DNA from: Actinacidiphila epipremni
GTDB taxonomy: Bacteria > Actinomycetota > Actinomycetes > Streptomycetales > Streptomycetaceae
Direction of reading: 5' to 3'
Assembly: GCF_012034175.1 (NCBI RefSeq)
Contig: NZ_JAATEJ010000025.1
Location: forward strand, 87,832-151,831
DNA length: 64,000 nucleotides
Position 1 is the stretch's first letter. Each line of letters starts with the position of its first letter. The notes under the pieces are model-generated. The model was given only the letters and a program-made list of their open reading frames with translations, searched no databases and was not told where the DNA came from. Shown in pieces: positions 8,305 to 16,292 of this stretch. A program made the position numbers and the translations under genes.

Positions 8305-8805
8305 GTGCGCCACGGAGTGTTGAGAGCGGCGGTTGCCGTGGTCGCGGTGGCTGCCGCGCTGGCGCTGGGCGGTTGCAGCGGCGGTGGCGGTGGCGGCAAG
8401 CAGGCGTCGGGCGGGGCGTCGACGCCCGCGGCGGACTCCTCGGCGGCGACGCCCGCGAGCACTCCGACCGCTTCGGCGACGGGTACGGCGACCGGCAGCG
8501 CACCGCCCCCGGGCTCCAGCGGCGCCGGGACGCAGACCGTGGAGGGCGTCTGGCTCGCGGCGGACGACGCGACGAAGGTGCAGCTCGTGCTGGGCAAGGG
8601 CGAGGCCGCGCTGACCAGTACGCATCTGTGCGGCGGCGGCTACACCGGCAAGGGCCCCATCACGATCACGCTGACCTGCATGGACGGCGACACGGAACGC
8701 ACCGCCGGCCACGGCGTGCTGACCCCCGACGGTGCCACGCTGACGGTGCAGTGGACCGACGGCCCCACGGATGTCTTCTCCCGCACGGGCCTGCCCAGCG
8801 ACTGA
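8305..8805 (+). CDS. Secreted lipoprotein, unknown function
   Basis: A 166-residue predicted lipoprotein. A signal peptide (RHGVLRAAVAVVAVAAALAL) ends in lipobox LGGC, with Cys at about residue 25 as the lipidation site. A Gly/Ser/Thr/Ala-rich linker to about residue 75 is followed by a compact C-terminal domain with two cysteines (LCGGGYTGKG and LTCMDGD) that could form a disulfide. I do not recognise the domain. GTG 8305 is preceded by GGGGAG at good spacing. Nothing in the neighbourhood suggests a partner. Confidence 0.72.
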   Translation: MRHGVLRAAVAVVAVAAALALGGCSGGGGGGKQASGGASTPAADSSAATPASTPTASATGTATGSAPPPGSSGAGTQTVEGVWLAADDATKVQLVLGKGEAALTSTHLCGGGYTGKGPITITLTCMDGDTERTAGHGVLTPDGATLTVQWTDGPTDVFSRTGLPSD

Positions 8806-8860
8806 CCGGCCGTCGGGCGGCGGGCCCCTGAAGGGCGCGCCCGGCGAGGCGTCGGTGGTG

Positions 8861-9454
8861 TCAGGCGGAGGTACGGGCGCGGAGGGCGGATTTTTTCGCG
8901 CGGTTGCCGCAGACGTCCATGGAGCACCAGCGGCGTGTTCCCGGGCGGGAGGAGTCGAGGAAGACCGCCCCGCAGTCGGGAGCGGCGCACTCGTGGAGGC
9001 GGTTCACCAGGGCGGGGTCCGCGGCGAGTTCCAGGGCGTCGCGGGCGACCAGGGAGAGTACGGCGGAGACCGGGTCGTCCGCACGCCACCGCAGCGCGCC
9101 CTGCGCCGACAGGTACGGCACGGGCACGTCCGGGGCGGCGGCGCCGTTGAGCCGGGCGGCGACCTCGGGGCCGGGGCTCCCGCCGGACCGCGCGGCGGCG
9201 ATGTGCGCGTACACCGCCTCCCGCAGCGCCCGCGCGGCGCGCACCTCCGCCTCGCCCGGCCGCCCGCCGGCCCGCGCGCCCGGCGGGGTGTCGAGGGCGG
9301 GGCCGCACTGCCGGACCCACCGCGCGAGCGCCGCGCCGTCCGGCAACTCCTCCTGCTCGCCCGGCGTTCCGCGATAGCGCAGGGTCCGGACGAAGTCCAG
9401 GGACAGCCGCCCCGCGCCCTGGCGGAAGCGCGGCGTCGCGTCGATCTCCTCCAT
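8861..9454 (-). CDS. CGNR zinc-finger transcriptional regulator (ABATE domain)
   Basis: A 197-residue member of the CGNR family, in which an N-terminal ABATE (putative stress-sensing) domain precedes a C-terminal zinc finger. The finger is visible near the end: CAAPDCGAVFLDSSRPGTRRWCSMDVCGNRAKK, with four cysteines and the name-giving CGNR. These proteins are thought to be DNA-binding regulators. It is divergent from an MFS exporter across 101 bp that contains a cluster of ACCGGT palindromes, so the exporter is the likely target. ATG 9454 has only a weak ribosome site. Confidence 0.82.
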   Translation of the reverse strand: MEEIDATPRFRQGAGRLSLDFVRTLRYRGTPGEQEELPDGAALARWVRQCGPALDTPPGARAGGRPGEAEVRAARALREAVYAHIAAARSGGSPGPEVAARLNGAAAPDVPVPYLSAQGALRWRADDPVSAVLSLVARDALELAADPALVNRLHECAAPDCGAVFLDSSRPGTRRWCSMDVCGNRAKKSALRARTSA

Positions 9455-9470
9455 GCCGGCCAGCCTACTG

Positions 9471-9521
9471 CCGGAACCGGTTTGACTGGTACCGTCAGTG
9501 GACCGGTATAACCGGTTCCGG
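9471..9521. promoter_or_regulatory. Operator cluster and promoter between CGNR regulator and MFS exporter
   Basis: Perfect 12-bp inverted repeat (9471-9482 and 9510-9521), each arm containing the palindrome AACCGGTT or its core. A further ACCGGT and a GGTACC lie between the arms. A plus-strand promoter candidate, TTGACT (9482-9487) and TATAAC (9507-9512) with a 19-bp spacer, sits inside the repeat, so a bound regulator would cover it. Confidence 0.6.
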
Positions 9522-9555
9522 TGAAACAGTCGTCAGCCAGCGCAGTGAGGTGCCG

Positions 9556-10818
9556 ATGTCCCAGCCGAACGGTCCCGCCGGCCTTGCGAAGCCCGCCCGG
9601 GGGAGCGGCCGTCCGCAGACCCGCCGGGCGCCGCGGGAGGTGCCGGGGCACGGCGGGCCGCCGCGCGCCCTGGTCGTGCTGCTCGCCGTCTCCTGCGGCC
9701 TGACCGTCGCCAACCTCTACTACGCCCAGCCGCTGCTCAGCGACCTGCGGCACTCCTTCCACATCGGCACCGTCACCGCCGGCAGCCTGGTGACCGCCGG
9801 GCAACTGGGTTACGCGCTCGGCCTGCTGCTCGTCGTGCCGCTCGGCGACGTGCTCGAGAAGCGCCGGCTGGCCACGCTGCTGCTCACGCTCACCACCGCC
9901 GCGCTGGTGCTGGCCGGCCTCGCACCGGACTTCGCGGTGCTGCTCGCCGCCTCCCTCGTACTGGGCTGCACCCTCACCGTCGCGCAGATCCTGGTGCCGT
10001 ACGCGGCCGACCTCGCGCCCGACGCCAGCCGCGGGCGGGTCGTCGGGCAGGTGATGAGCGGCCTGCTCACCGGCATCCTGCTGTCCCGCACGGTCGGCAG
10101 CGTCGTCGCGGACGCCACGAGCTGGCGGGTGGTCTACCTGGGCTCGGCCACGCTGATGGCCGTCCTGACGCTGGTGCTGCGCTCGGCCCTGCCGCCGCGC
10201 CGGCCCGCGGCGACGCTGCCGTACGGGTCGCTGCTGCGCTCCACCGTGCGGCTGCTGCGGATCCACCCGGCGCTGCGCCGCAGGGCGCTCTACCAGGCGG
10301 CGATGTTCGGCGCCTTCAGCGTCTTCTGGACCACGATCTCCTTCGTCCTGACCGCCGCGCCCTTCCACTACAGCCAGTGGCAGGTCGGACTGTTCGCCCT
10401 CGCCGGCGCGGGTGGCGCGCTCATAGCGCCGCTGGCCGGGCGCTGGGCCGACCGCGGGCTGGTGCGGCCGATGACGGCCGCCGCGTTCGTGACGGCGGCT
10501 GCCGCCTTCGGCGTGGCGGGCGTCGGACGGCACAGTGTGCTGGCGCTGGGGGCCGCCGCGGTGCTGCTGGACATGGCCGTGCAGACCACGCTCGTCCTCG
10601 GCCAGCATGTCGTCTACCAGCTCGACGGCGGCGCCAGGGCCCGGCTCAACAGCGCCTTCATGGCGACCTTCTTCGTCGGCGGCGCCCTCGGCTCGCAGGC
10701 CGGCTCGGCCGCCTACCACCTCGGCGGCTGGCCGCTGACCGCCGGCCTGGGTGCCGCCCTGCCGCTGCTGGCCCTGGCCGCCACCTTCGTCCGCGGCAAG
10801 GCGCCGGCTACGAGCTAG
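9556..10818 (+). CDS. MFS transporter, drug/sugar efflux type
   Basis: A 420-residue major facilitator protein with about 12 hydrophobic segments after a 35-residue Pro/Arg-rich cytoplasmic N-terminus. Family features include NLYYAQPLLSDL in the first segment, the motif-A-like loop GDVLEKRR after the second, and WADRGLVRP in the second half. This resembles the YnfM/arabinose-efflux branch of proton-driven exporters; the substrate is unknown. ATG 9556 follows GAGGT at short spacing, and GTG 9550 is an alternative. The CGNR regulator is divergent upstream. The 3' end overlaps the convergent ABC permease gene by 11 bp. Confidence 0.85.
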   Translation: MSQPNGPAGLAKPARGSGRPQTRRAPREVPGHGGPPRALVVLLAVSCGLTVANLYYAQPLLSDLRHSFHIGTVTAGSLVTAGQLGYALGLLLVVPLGDVLEKRRLATLLLTLTTAALVLAGLAPDFAVLLAASLVLGCTLTVAQILVPYAADLAPDASRGRVVGQVMSGLLTGILLSRTVGSVVADATSWRVVYLGSATLMAVLTLVLRSALPPRRPAATLPYGSLLRSTVRLLRIHPALRRRALYQAAMFGAFSVFWTTISFVLTAAPFHYSQWQVGLFALAGAGGALIAPLAGRWADRGLVRPMTAAAFVTAAAAFGVAGVGRHSVLALGAAAVLLDMAVQTTLVLGQHVVYQLDGGARARLNSAFMATFFVGGALGSQAGSAAYHLGGWPLTAGLGAALPLLALAATFVRGKAPATS

Positions 10819-12469
10819 CCCGCACCGTCGCCAGGATCTCCGGGAGCCGGTCCAGCAGCCGCGGCGCGGTGAACCGCACCGCCAGCGCCGCGAGCGCGGC
10901 CCCGTATATCGCGCCGGCCGGCAGCGCGAGCCACAGCAGGCCGTGGTGCCCGGTCAGGTGCAGCGCGAGCACCGGGCCCAGGACGGGCAGGCACAGGGCC
11001 GCGCCGGTGAGGGTGCCGCCGATGACGTTGAGGACCACCAGGCCGCTCTGGCCGGGCGCGGCGTTGGCGAACGGGTTGTCGCGCGGCACCGCGTACGGGA
11101 AGCGCACGCTGGCCAGGCAGCCGACGGCGAGCAGCGCGCCGAGGAAGGCGTACGCCAGGCCCAGGGTCTCGGCCAGCGAGCCGACCTGCCCGAGCAGTAC
11201 GGCCGCGCCGACGGTGACCACGGTGACGTACGGCAGCGCGACGACGGCCACCGACAGGGCGCGCCCGCGCAGTTCCAGCTCGGCGTCGCGGCGGTCGGCG
11301 GTCGCGGACGCCACGACCCAGAAGGCGGAGCCGTCGGTGCCGAACTGGTTGTACATCTGCACGCCGAGCAGCCCGGCCGCCCACAGGCACTGGTAGACGC
11401 TGCCGTGCTGGACGACCGCGATGAGCGGCAGCAGCAGGCCCACCGCGAGCCCGGTGGCGAGCGCCGCCTTGGCGCGCGGGTCGCGCCACATGTAGCGGAA
11501 CTGCCGCTGCATCACCGTGCCGGTGCGGCCCTCGGGCAGCCGGAGCCGCAGTCGCAGCCGGGAACCGCGCCGGGCGCGGCCACCGGCGGCGGACTCGGAG
11601 GCGGCGGCGATCGTGGACGCGTCGGGGGAGACCATCAGCCGCACCAGGCTGCGGTGCCACCACCACAGCACCAGGGCGACGGCCGCCGCCGTCATGGCCA
11701 GTTGCAGCACCGCCAGGCCGTACGCGCCCCGGCCGGTGGAGCGGACCGCGTCGACCGCGGTGGCCGGCGGGATCCAGCGCAGCACGTGCCCGGCGGAGTC
11801 GGCCCGGTCCAGCCCGTCGCTGTCGGACAGCGACTGGGCGCCGAGGTTGGCCAGTTGCGCGCCGACCGCCACGAACAGGCCGCTCAGCAGCGCCAGGTCG
11901 CGGCCCTTGCGGCTGGTCAGCAGCCGGGTGTTGGCCGCCGCGACGGCCCGGGAGAGCGCCACGCAGAAGGCCACCACCAGCACGCCGGCCGGCACCGCGA
12001 CGACGGCCGCCGCCGCGCCGTAGGCGACCGACGTCACGGCGCCGGCCACGATCAGCGACGTCACGAGCGGGCCGACACCGACCAGGGACGACACCATGAG
12101 CGCGGTCAGCAGCGGGCGCGGGCGCAGCGGCAGCATCGTCAGCCGCGTCGGGTCCAAGGTGTCGTCGCCGCCGAAGAAGAACAGCGGCACCACGGCCCAG
12201 CCGACGCCCAGCACGACGGCGACGGTGACGGAGGCGGCGGGCGCGTGCTCGTTGTGCCGCAGCGCGATCAGGCCCGCGCCGTTCGCGAGCGCGTACAGCA
12301 GGGCGAAGGTGACGCCGATGCACCAGCCGACCGTACGGCCGCGCGATACGCGCAGCCCGTTGCGCAGCAGCGACAGCTTCAGGCGGACGAAGACGCCGGT
12401 CACGGACGGGGCCGCGGCCATACGTGCCGGGGCCGGGCCGGCGGCGGCCGGGGCGGCGGGGGCGCTCAC
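10808..12469 (-). CDS. ABC exporter membrane protein
   Basis: A 553-residue integral membrane protein with about 10-12 hydrophobic segments, for example VGWCIGVTFALLYALANGAG, PLLTALMVSSLVGVGPLVTS and ALATGLAVGLLLPLIAVV. A central Arg-rich cytoplasmic loop lies around residues 290-320. It is the permease partner of the ATPase gene immediately upstream: the ATPase stop and the permease GTG share a GTGA overlap (12466-12469), indicating translational coupling. Cargo is unknown. Its stop overlaps the convergent MFS gene by 11 bp. Confidence 0.82.
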   Translation of the reverse strand: MSAPAAPAAAGPAPARMAAAPSVTGVFVRLKLSLLRNGLRVSRGRTVGWCIGVTFALLYALANGAGLIALRHNEHAPAASVTVAVVLGVGWAVVPLFFFGGDDTLDPTRLTMLPLRPRPLLTALMVSSLVGVGPLVTSLIVAGAVTSVAYGAAAAVVAVPAGVLVVAFCVALSRAVAAANTRLLTSRKGRDLALLSGLFVAVGAQLANLGAQSLSDSDGLDRADSAGHVLRWIPPATAVDAVRSTGRGAYGLAVLQLAMTAAAVALVLWWWHRSLVRLMVSPDASTIAAASESAAGGRARRGSRLRLRLRLPEGRTGTVMQRQFRYMWRDPRAKAALATGLAVGLLLPLIAVVQHGSVYQCLWAAGLLGVQMYNQFGTDGSAFWVVASATADRRDAELELRGRALSVAVVALPYVTVVTVGAAVLLGQVGSLAETLGLAYAFLGALLAVGCLASVRFPYAVPRDNPFANAAPGQSGLVVLNVIGGTLTGAALCLPVLGPVLALHLTGHHGLLWLALPAGAIYGAALAALAVRFTAPRLLDRLPEILATVRASS

Positions 12470-13329
12470 CGGGAGTCCCCGCCGAGCCAGTCCAGGTCCT
12501 GGCCGCCGACGCGGTCGGCGCCGACCAGGGACAAGAACGCGTCCTGCAACGTGGAGGCGTCGCCGCGCACCTCGGCGAGCGGGCCGCGCGCCACGATCCG
12601 GCCCGCGGCCATCACCGCGACCCAGTCGCACAGGCTTTCCACCAGCTCCATCACGTGCGAGGAGAACACCACCGTGCCGCCCCCGGCGGTGAAGCGCTCC
12701 AGGACACCGCGGATGACCTGCGCCGACACCGGGTCGACGCCCTCGAACGGCTCGTCGAGGAAGAGCACTTCCGGGTTGTGCAGCAGGGCCGCGGCCAGGC
12801 CGATCTTCTTGCGCATGCCGGTGGAGTAGTCGACGACGAGCTTGTGCTGCGACCCGGTCAGGTCCAGCACGTCCAGCAGCTGCGCGGCGCGCTTGTCGAC
12901 CTCGGCGCCGGGCAGCCCGCGCAGCCGGCCGGTGTAGGCGAGCAGCTCGCGGCCCGACAGCCGCTCGAACAGCCGCAGGCCCTCGGGCAGCACGCCGATC
13001 CTGGACTTGACGGCGACCGGGTCGGCCCACACGTCGTGCCCGTTGATCTGCACCTGGCCGTCGTCGGGCCGCAGCAGGCCGGTGACCATGGACAGCGTCG
13101 TCGTCTTGCCCGCGCCGTTCGGTCCCACCAGGCCGATGAAGCGGCCCGCGGGCAGGTCCAGGTCGACGCCGGCGACCGCGGCCTGCTCGCCGAACTGCTT
13201 CCACAGCCCGCGCACCCGCACCGCGGGCACCGGACCCTCCGGCCGCGCACCGATCGCCCCGCCGTCCCGGAAATCCCCGTACGACGGCAGCGCGTCCCGC
13301 CGGCCCGTCTCCTGCGACTCCTCGGCCAT
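12466..13329 (-). CDS. ABC transporter ATP-binding protein
   Basis: A 287-residue ABC ATPase of the CcmA/drug-exporter type. Visible motifs are Walker A GPNGAGKTTT, Q-loop/LPEGLRLFERLSG, signature YSTGMRKKIGLAAALL (S-T-G-M in place of canonical LSGGQ, usual in this branch), Walker B EVLFLDEPFEG and H-loop SSHVMEL. ATG 13329 follows GGGGGAGG. It is translationally coupled to the permease through a GTGA overlap, so the two form a two-gene export operon. Confidence 0.9.
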   Translation of the reverse strand: MAEESQETGRRDALPSYGDFRDGGAIGARPEGPVPAVRVRGLWKQFGEQAAVAGVDLDLPAGRFIGLVGPNGAGKTTTLSMVTGLLRPDDGQVQINGHDVWADPVAVKSRIGVLPEGLRLFERLSGRELLAYTGRLRGLPGAEVDKRAAQLLDVLDLTGSQHKLVVDYSTGMRKKIGLAAALLHNPEVLFLDEPFEGVDPVSAQVIRGVLERFTAGGGTVVFSSHVMELVESLCDWVAVMAAGRIVARGPLAEVRGDASTLQDAFLSLVGADRVGGQDLDWLGGDSR

Positions 13330-13522
13330 GCCTCGGTGCCTCCCCCGGTCTCCCCGTAGCGTCCCCGAACCTGCTCCGCCTCCTCCGGCGGACGACTCCC
13401 ACCCTAAAGGGGACCACTGACAGTGACCAGAGCGGCGGGGTGGTCGACGTTCGGTGACCGCCGCCCGGACCCCCGGACCCTCGGGACCCGGACCCCCGGG
13501 GCGCCCGCGTACGGCCCCGCGC

Positions 13523-14218
13523 TCAGCGCACCCCGGCCGCCGCACGCGCCTCGGCGGCCTCCCGCGCCTCGATCGCCTCACGGGCGCACGCGTACGCCAG
13601 CGCGCCGATCAGCTCCGCGGCGTCCGGCAGCCAGCGGTTGGCCAGGGTGGGCCGGCGGGCCCACTGGACGCACCCGGCCGGTACGGTCCTGGTCGGCGGC
13701 GCGACGACCCAGTCGCCCTCGCCGAGCACCGCCAGGTCCAGCGACTGCGGCGCCCAGCCGTGCCGGCGCAGCAGGTCGGGCACCTTGGCGCCGGTGCCCG
13801 GCAGCACGAAGAACAGCAGCCGGCGGCGCGGGGTGCCCAGCACCGGCCCGATCGCGAGCGACATCCGCTCCATGCGGGCCAGCGCCAGGCAGCCGGCCTC
13901 CTCCGAGACGTCGAGGGCGTCGAAGCTCCGCCCGGCCGGCAGCAGGATCGAGGCCCGCGGCTGCTTCTGCCACATGCGCCGTACCGCGGGGGCGGCGCCG
14001 CTCGCCCGGGCCGCCCAGTCGGGGCGCGTGGGGTGTGCGCCGGGAGCCGGGCAGAAGGCGAAGCCGCAGGAGCAGCGGGGCGCACCGTGCGGGCCGGCCT
14101 CCAGCCAGGCGCCCGGCAGGACGTCCCAGTGCCGTTCCTCGGCATAGCCGGCCGCCGCGTCGGCGAGCCGGCCGGTGAACTGCTGCGGGACTGCGCTGCT
14201 GTCTTCCACGCGCTGCAC
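13523..14218 (-). CDS. Bifunctional primase/polymerase N-terminal-like protein
   Basis: A 231-residue protein resembling the prim-pol (AEP) N-terminal domain proteins common in Streptomyces. It starts with a short lead and FTGRLADAAAGYAEERHWDVLPGAWLE, followed by a Cys-rich stretch (CSCGFAFCPAPGAHP), then WQKQPRASILLPAGRSFDALDV and LPGTGAKVPDLLRRHGW. Chromosomal stand-alone copies are probably regulatory or degenerate rather than replicative. I cannot identify a full catalytic acidic set. The start is the GTG at 14218, without a clear ribosome site. It is divergent from the XRE/TPR regulator across 422 bp. Confidence 0.65.
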   Translation of the reverse strand: MQRVEDSSAVPQQFTGRLADAAAGYAEERHWDVLPGAWLEAGPHGAPRCSCGFAFCPAPGAHPTRPDWAARASGAAPAVRRMWQKQPRASILLPAGRSFDALDVSEEAGCLALARMERMSLAIGPVLGTPRRRLLFFVLPGTGAKVPDLLRRHGWAPQSLDLAVLGEGDWVVAPPTRTVPAGCVQWARRPTLANRWLPDAAELIGALAYACAREAIEAREAAEARAAAGVR

Positions 14219-14640
14219 AACACGCGCCCGCGCCCCCGGGTTACGGGGTGGCGCCGCGGGTCACGGCGGGTCATGGCGGGCGCACGGATGCACGGCCGGG
14301 GGCGCGTACGGGCAACGGGCGTCGGGTGCGGGTAGGCAGTGGGGGGTGCCCACGGGCACCGTGCGGCGAAACTCCCGCAAAGAGGGGCATTTTCTGGCCG
14401 CCGGATGGGCAGTATCGACACGCATGAGCCGCACAGCCGTGCGGGCCGTACCGCCTGGCGGCACAACTGCCGCCGGGCGCAACGCAATCGGACCGCGGGA
14501 GCCGCGGCGCCGCAGAAAGCCGCAGAAAGCGGCACAGCAGCACGACGGCACAGCGGCACAGCGGCACAGCGGCACAGCGTGCCGCGGGACCGTACGGACG
14601 TCGGTCACCGGGACGGGTCGACGAGGACGAGGGGGACACG
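14219..14640. other. Intergenic region with octamer repeats
   Basis: The 422-bp gap between divergent genes holds four perfect tandem copies of CGGCACAG at 14546-14577, preceded by related GCAGAAAGC and GGCACAGCA blocks from about 14510. The ribosome site of the following gene is at its right end. No ORF with convincing codon use was seen. Confidence 0.55.
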
Positions 14641-16020
14641 ATGGCCGCACGACCACTTGTGGCGCGCCAGCCCAACGAGCGGCTCCAGGCGCTCATCCAG
14701 GAAGCCGGCTGCTCCAACGCCGGCCTGGCCCGCAGGGTCAACATGTGCGGGGCCGAGCACGGCCTCGACCTGCGCTACGACAAGACGTCGGTGGCCCGCT
14801 GGCTGCGCGGCCAGCAGCCCCGCGGCAGGGCGCCGGGGATCGTCGCCGAGGCGCTGGGCCGCAAGCTCGGCCGCGCGGTGTCGATCGAGGAGATCGGCAT
14901 GGCCGACGGGAAGAACCTGGCCACCGGTATCGGCCTGCACTTCTCGCCGACGGTGCTCGGCGCGATCGAGCAGGTCTGCGAGCTGTGGCGCAGCGACGTC
15001 GGCCGCCGCGAGTTCCTGACCGGCTCCACGGTCGCCGCCTCCGCCCTGGTCGAGCCGAGCAGGGACTGGCTGATCACCCGCCCCGACCAGGGCGTAGCGC
15101 GCAACGGCGGGGCCAGGGTGGGCGCTTCGGACGTGGAGGCGGTCAAGGCCACCACGCAGGCGCTCACCGAGCTGGACCACAGGTTCGGCAGCGGGCACGT
15201 CAGGCCGGTGGTGGTGCACTACCTCAACAGCGTGGTCTCCGGCCTGCTCGCGGGCAGTTACCGCGAGTCGGTGGGCCGCGAGCTGTTCTCCGCGGTGGCC
15301 CGGCTGACCGAACTGGCGGGATACATGGCGGTGGACACCGGCCAGCCGGGCCTGGCGCAGCGCTACTACATCCAGGCGCTGCGGCTCGCCCAGGCCGCCG
15401 GCGACCGCGGCTACGGCGGCTACATCCTCGCCGCGAGCATGAGCCACCTGGCCGCCGCGCTCGGCAACCCGCGGGAGATCGCCCAACTCGCCCGCGCGGC
15501 ACAGGAAGGCGCCAGGGGCCAGGTCGGGCACACCGCCGAGGCGATGTTCTACGCGGCCGAGGCGCGCGGCCACGCGCTGCTGGGCGACGCCCGGACCTTC
15601 GCCACCGTCGCGGGGCTCGCGGTCGACGCCATGGACCGCTCCCAGCCCGACGAGGACCCGGCGTGGATCGCGCACTTCGACCACGCCTATCTCGCCGACG
15701 AACTGGCCCATTGCCACCGCGACCTGGGCCAGGCCGTGCCCGCCGCGCGGCGCGCCGAGGAGGCGCTGGCCGCGCACCCGGTCGCCCGGGCCAGGCGGCG
15801 CGCCATCGACATGCTGCTGCTCGCCGACGCCCAGGTGCAGCAGCGCGAGATCGAGCAGGCCTGCCACACCGGCGCACAGGCCGTGGCGCTGCTGTCCGGG
15901 CTGCGCTCGGACCGGGGCGCGGAGTATCTGGAGGACTTCCGGCGCCGCCTCGAACCGTTCTCCGCGGAGCCGTCGGTGCGGGAGTTCGGCGCCCGCCTGG
16001 ACACCCCGGAGGCCGCCTGA
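14641..16020 (+). CDS. XRE-type HTH regulator with TPR-like C-terminus (NsdA-like family)
   Basis: A 459-residue cytoplasmic regulator. The N-terminus is an HTH of a Streptomyces-specific kind (NERLQALIQEAGCSNAGLARRVN, then YDKTSVARWLRGQQPRG, about residues 10-75). The middle has REFLTGSTVAASAL. From about residue 170 the protein is helical repeats of TPR type, for example GQPGLAQRYYIQALRLAQAAGDRGYGGYI. This layout is shared with NsdA/NsdB-like proteins, which repress sporulation and antibiotic production in S. coelicolor. Whether this is an orthologue cannot be settled here. ATG 14641 follows GAGGGGGACA. It is probably monocistronic. Confidence 0.72.
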   Translation: MAARPLVARQPNERLQALIQEAGCSNAGLARRVNMCGAEHGLDLRYDKTSVARWLRGQQPRGRAPGIVAEALGRKLGRAVSIEEIGMADGKNLATGIGLHFSPTVLGAIEQVCELWRSDVGRREFLTGSTVAASALVEPSRDWLITRPDQGVARNGGARVGASDVEAVKATTQALTELDHRFGSGHVRPVVVHYLNSVVSGLLAGSYRESVGRELFSAVARLTELAGYMAVDTGQPGLAQRYYIQALRLAQAAGDRGYGGYILAASMSHLAAALGNPREIAQLARAAQEGARGQVGHTAEAMFYAAEARGHALLGDARTFATVAGLAVDAMDRSQPDEDPAWIAHFDHAYLADELAHCHRDLGQAVPAARRAEEALAAHPVARARRRAIDMLLLADAQVQQREIEQACHTGAQAVALLSGLRSDRGAEYLEDFRRRLEPFSAEPSVREFGARLDTPEAA

Positions 16021-16292
16021 ACACCTGCGCGGGCCCGCCCGGGACGCCGTACCGGAGCCGTACGGAACGGTCCGCGGGCACCAGCACACCGAATCGTTAC
16101 CGTTCCGTCACCGGACCGGCGGGCGTTCCCAAAGCGCTGGAAATTGCCGCGCCGTGGCCATATGCGGAGCCCTGTGCCCTATTGCCGCGCCTTCAGGGGC
16201 CGTTCACCCGTTCGGCTTCGTGGCCGGTGTCGCCGTTGACCCGGTAGCGTGTGCGGACGTCCGACACTTGGTGAAGGCGGGAGTCAACGGCG

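Noticed and set aside
5726..8503. 925-codon minus-strand frame across dmdR1 and the hydrolase gene
   Set aside because: Shadow frame; composition Pro/Arg/Ser with no domains. The in-phase antisense frame 5757-6893 is kept only as a finding.
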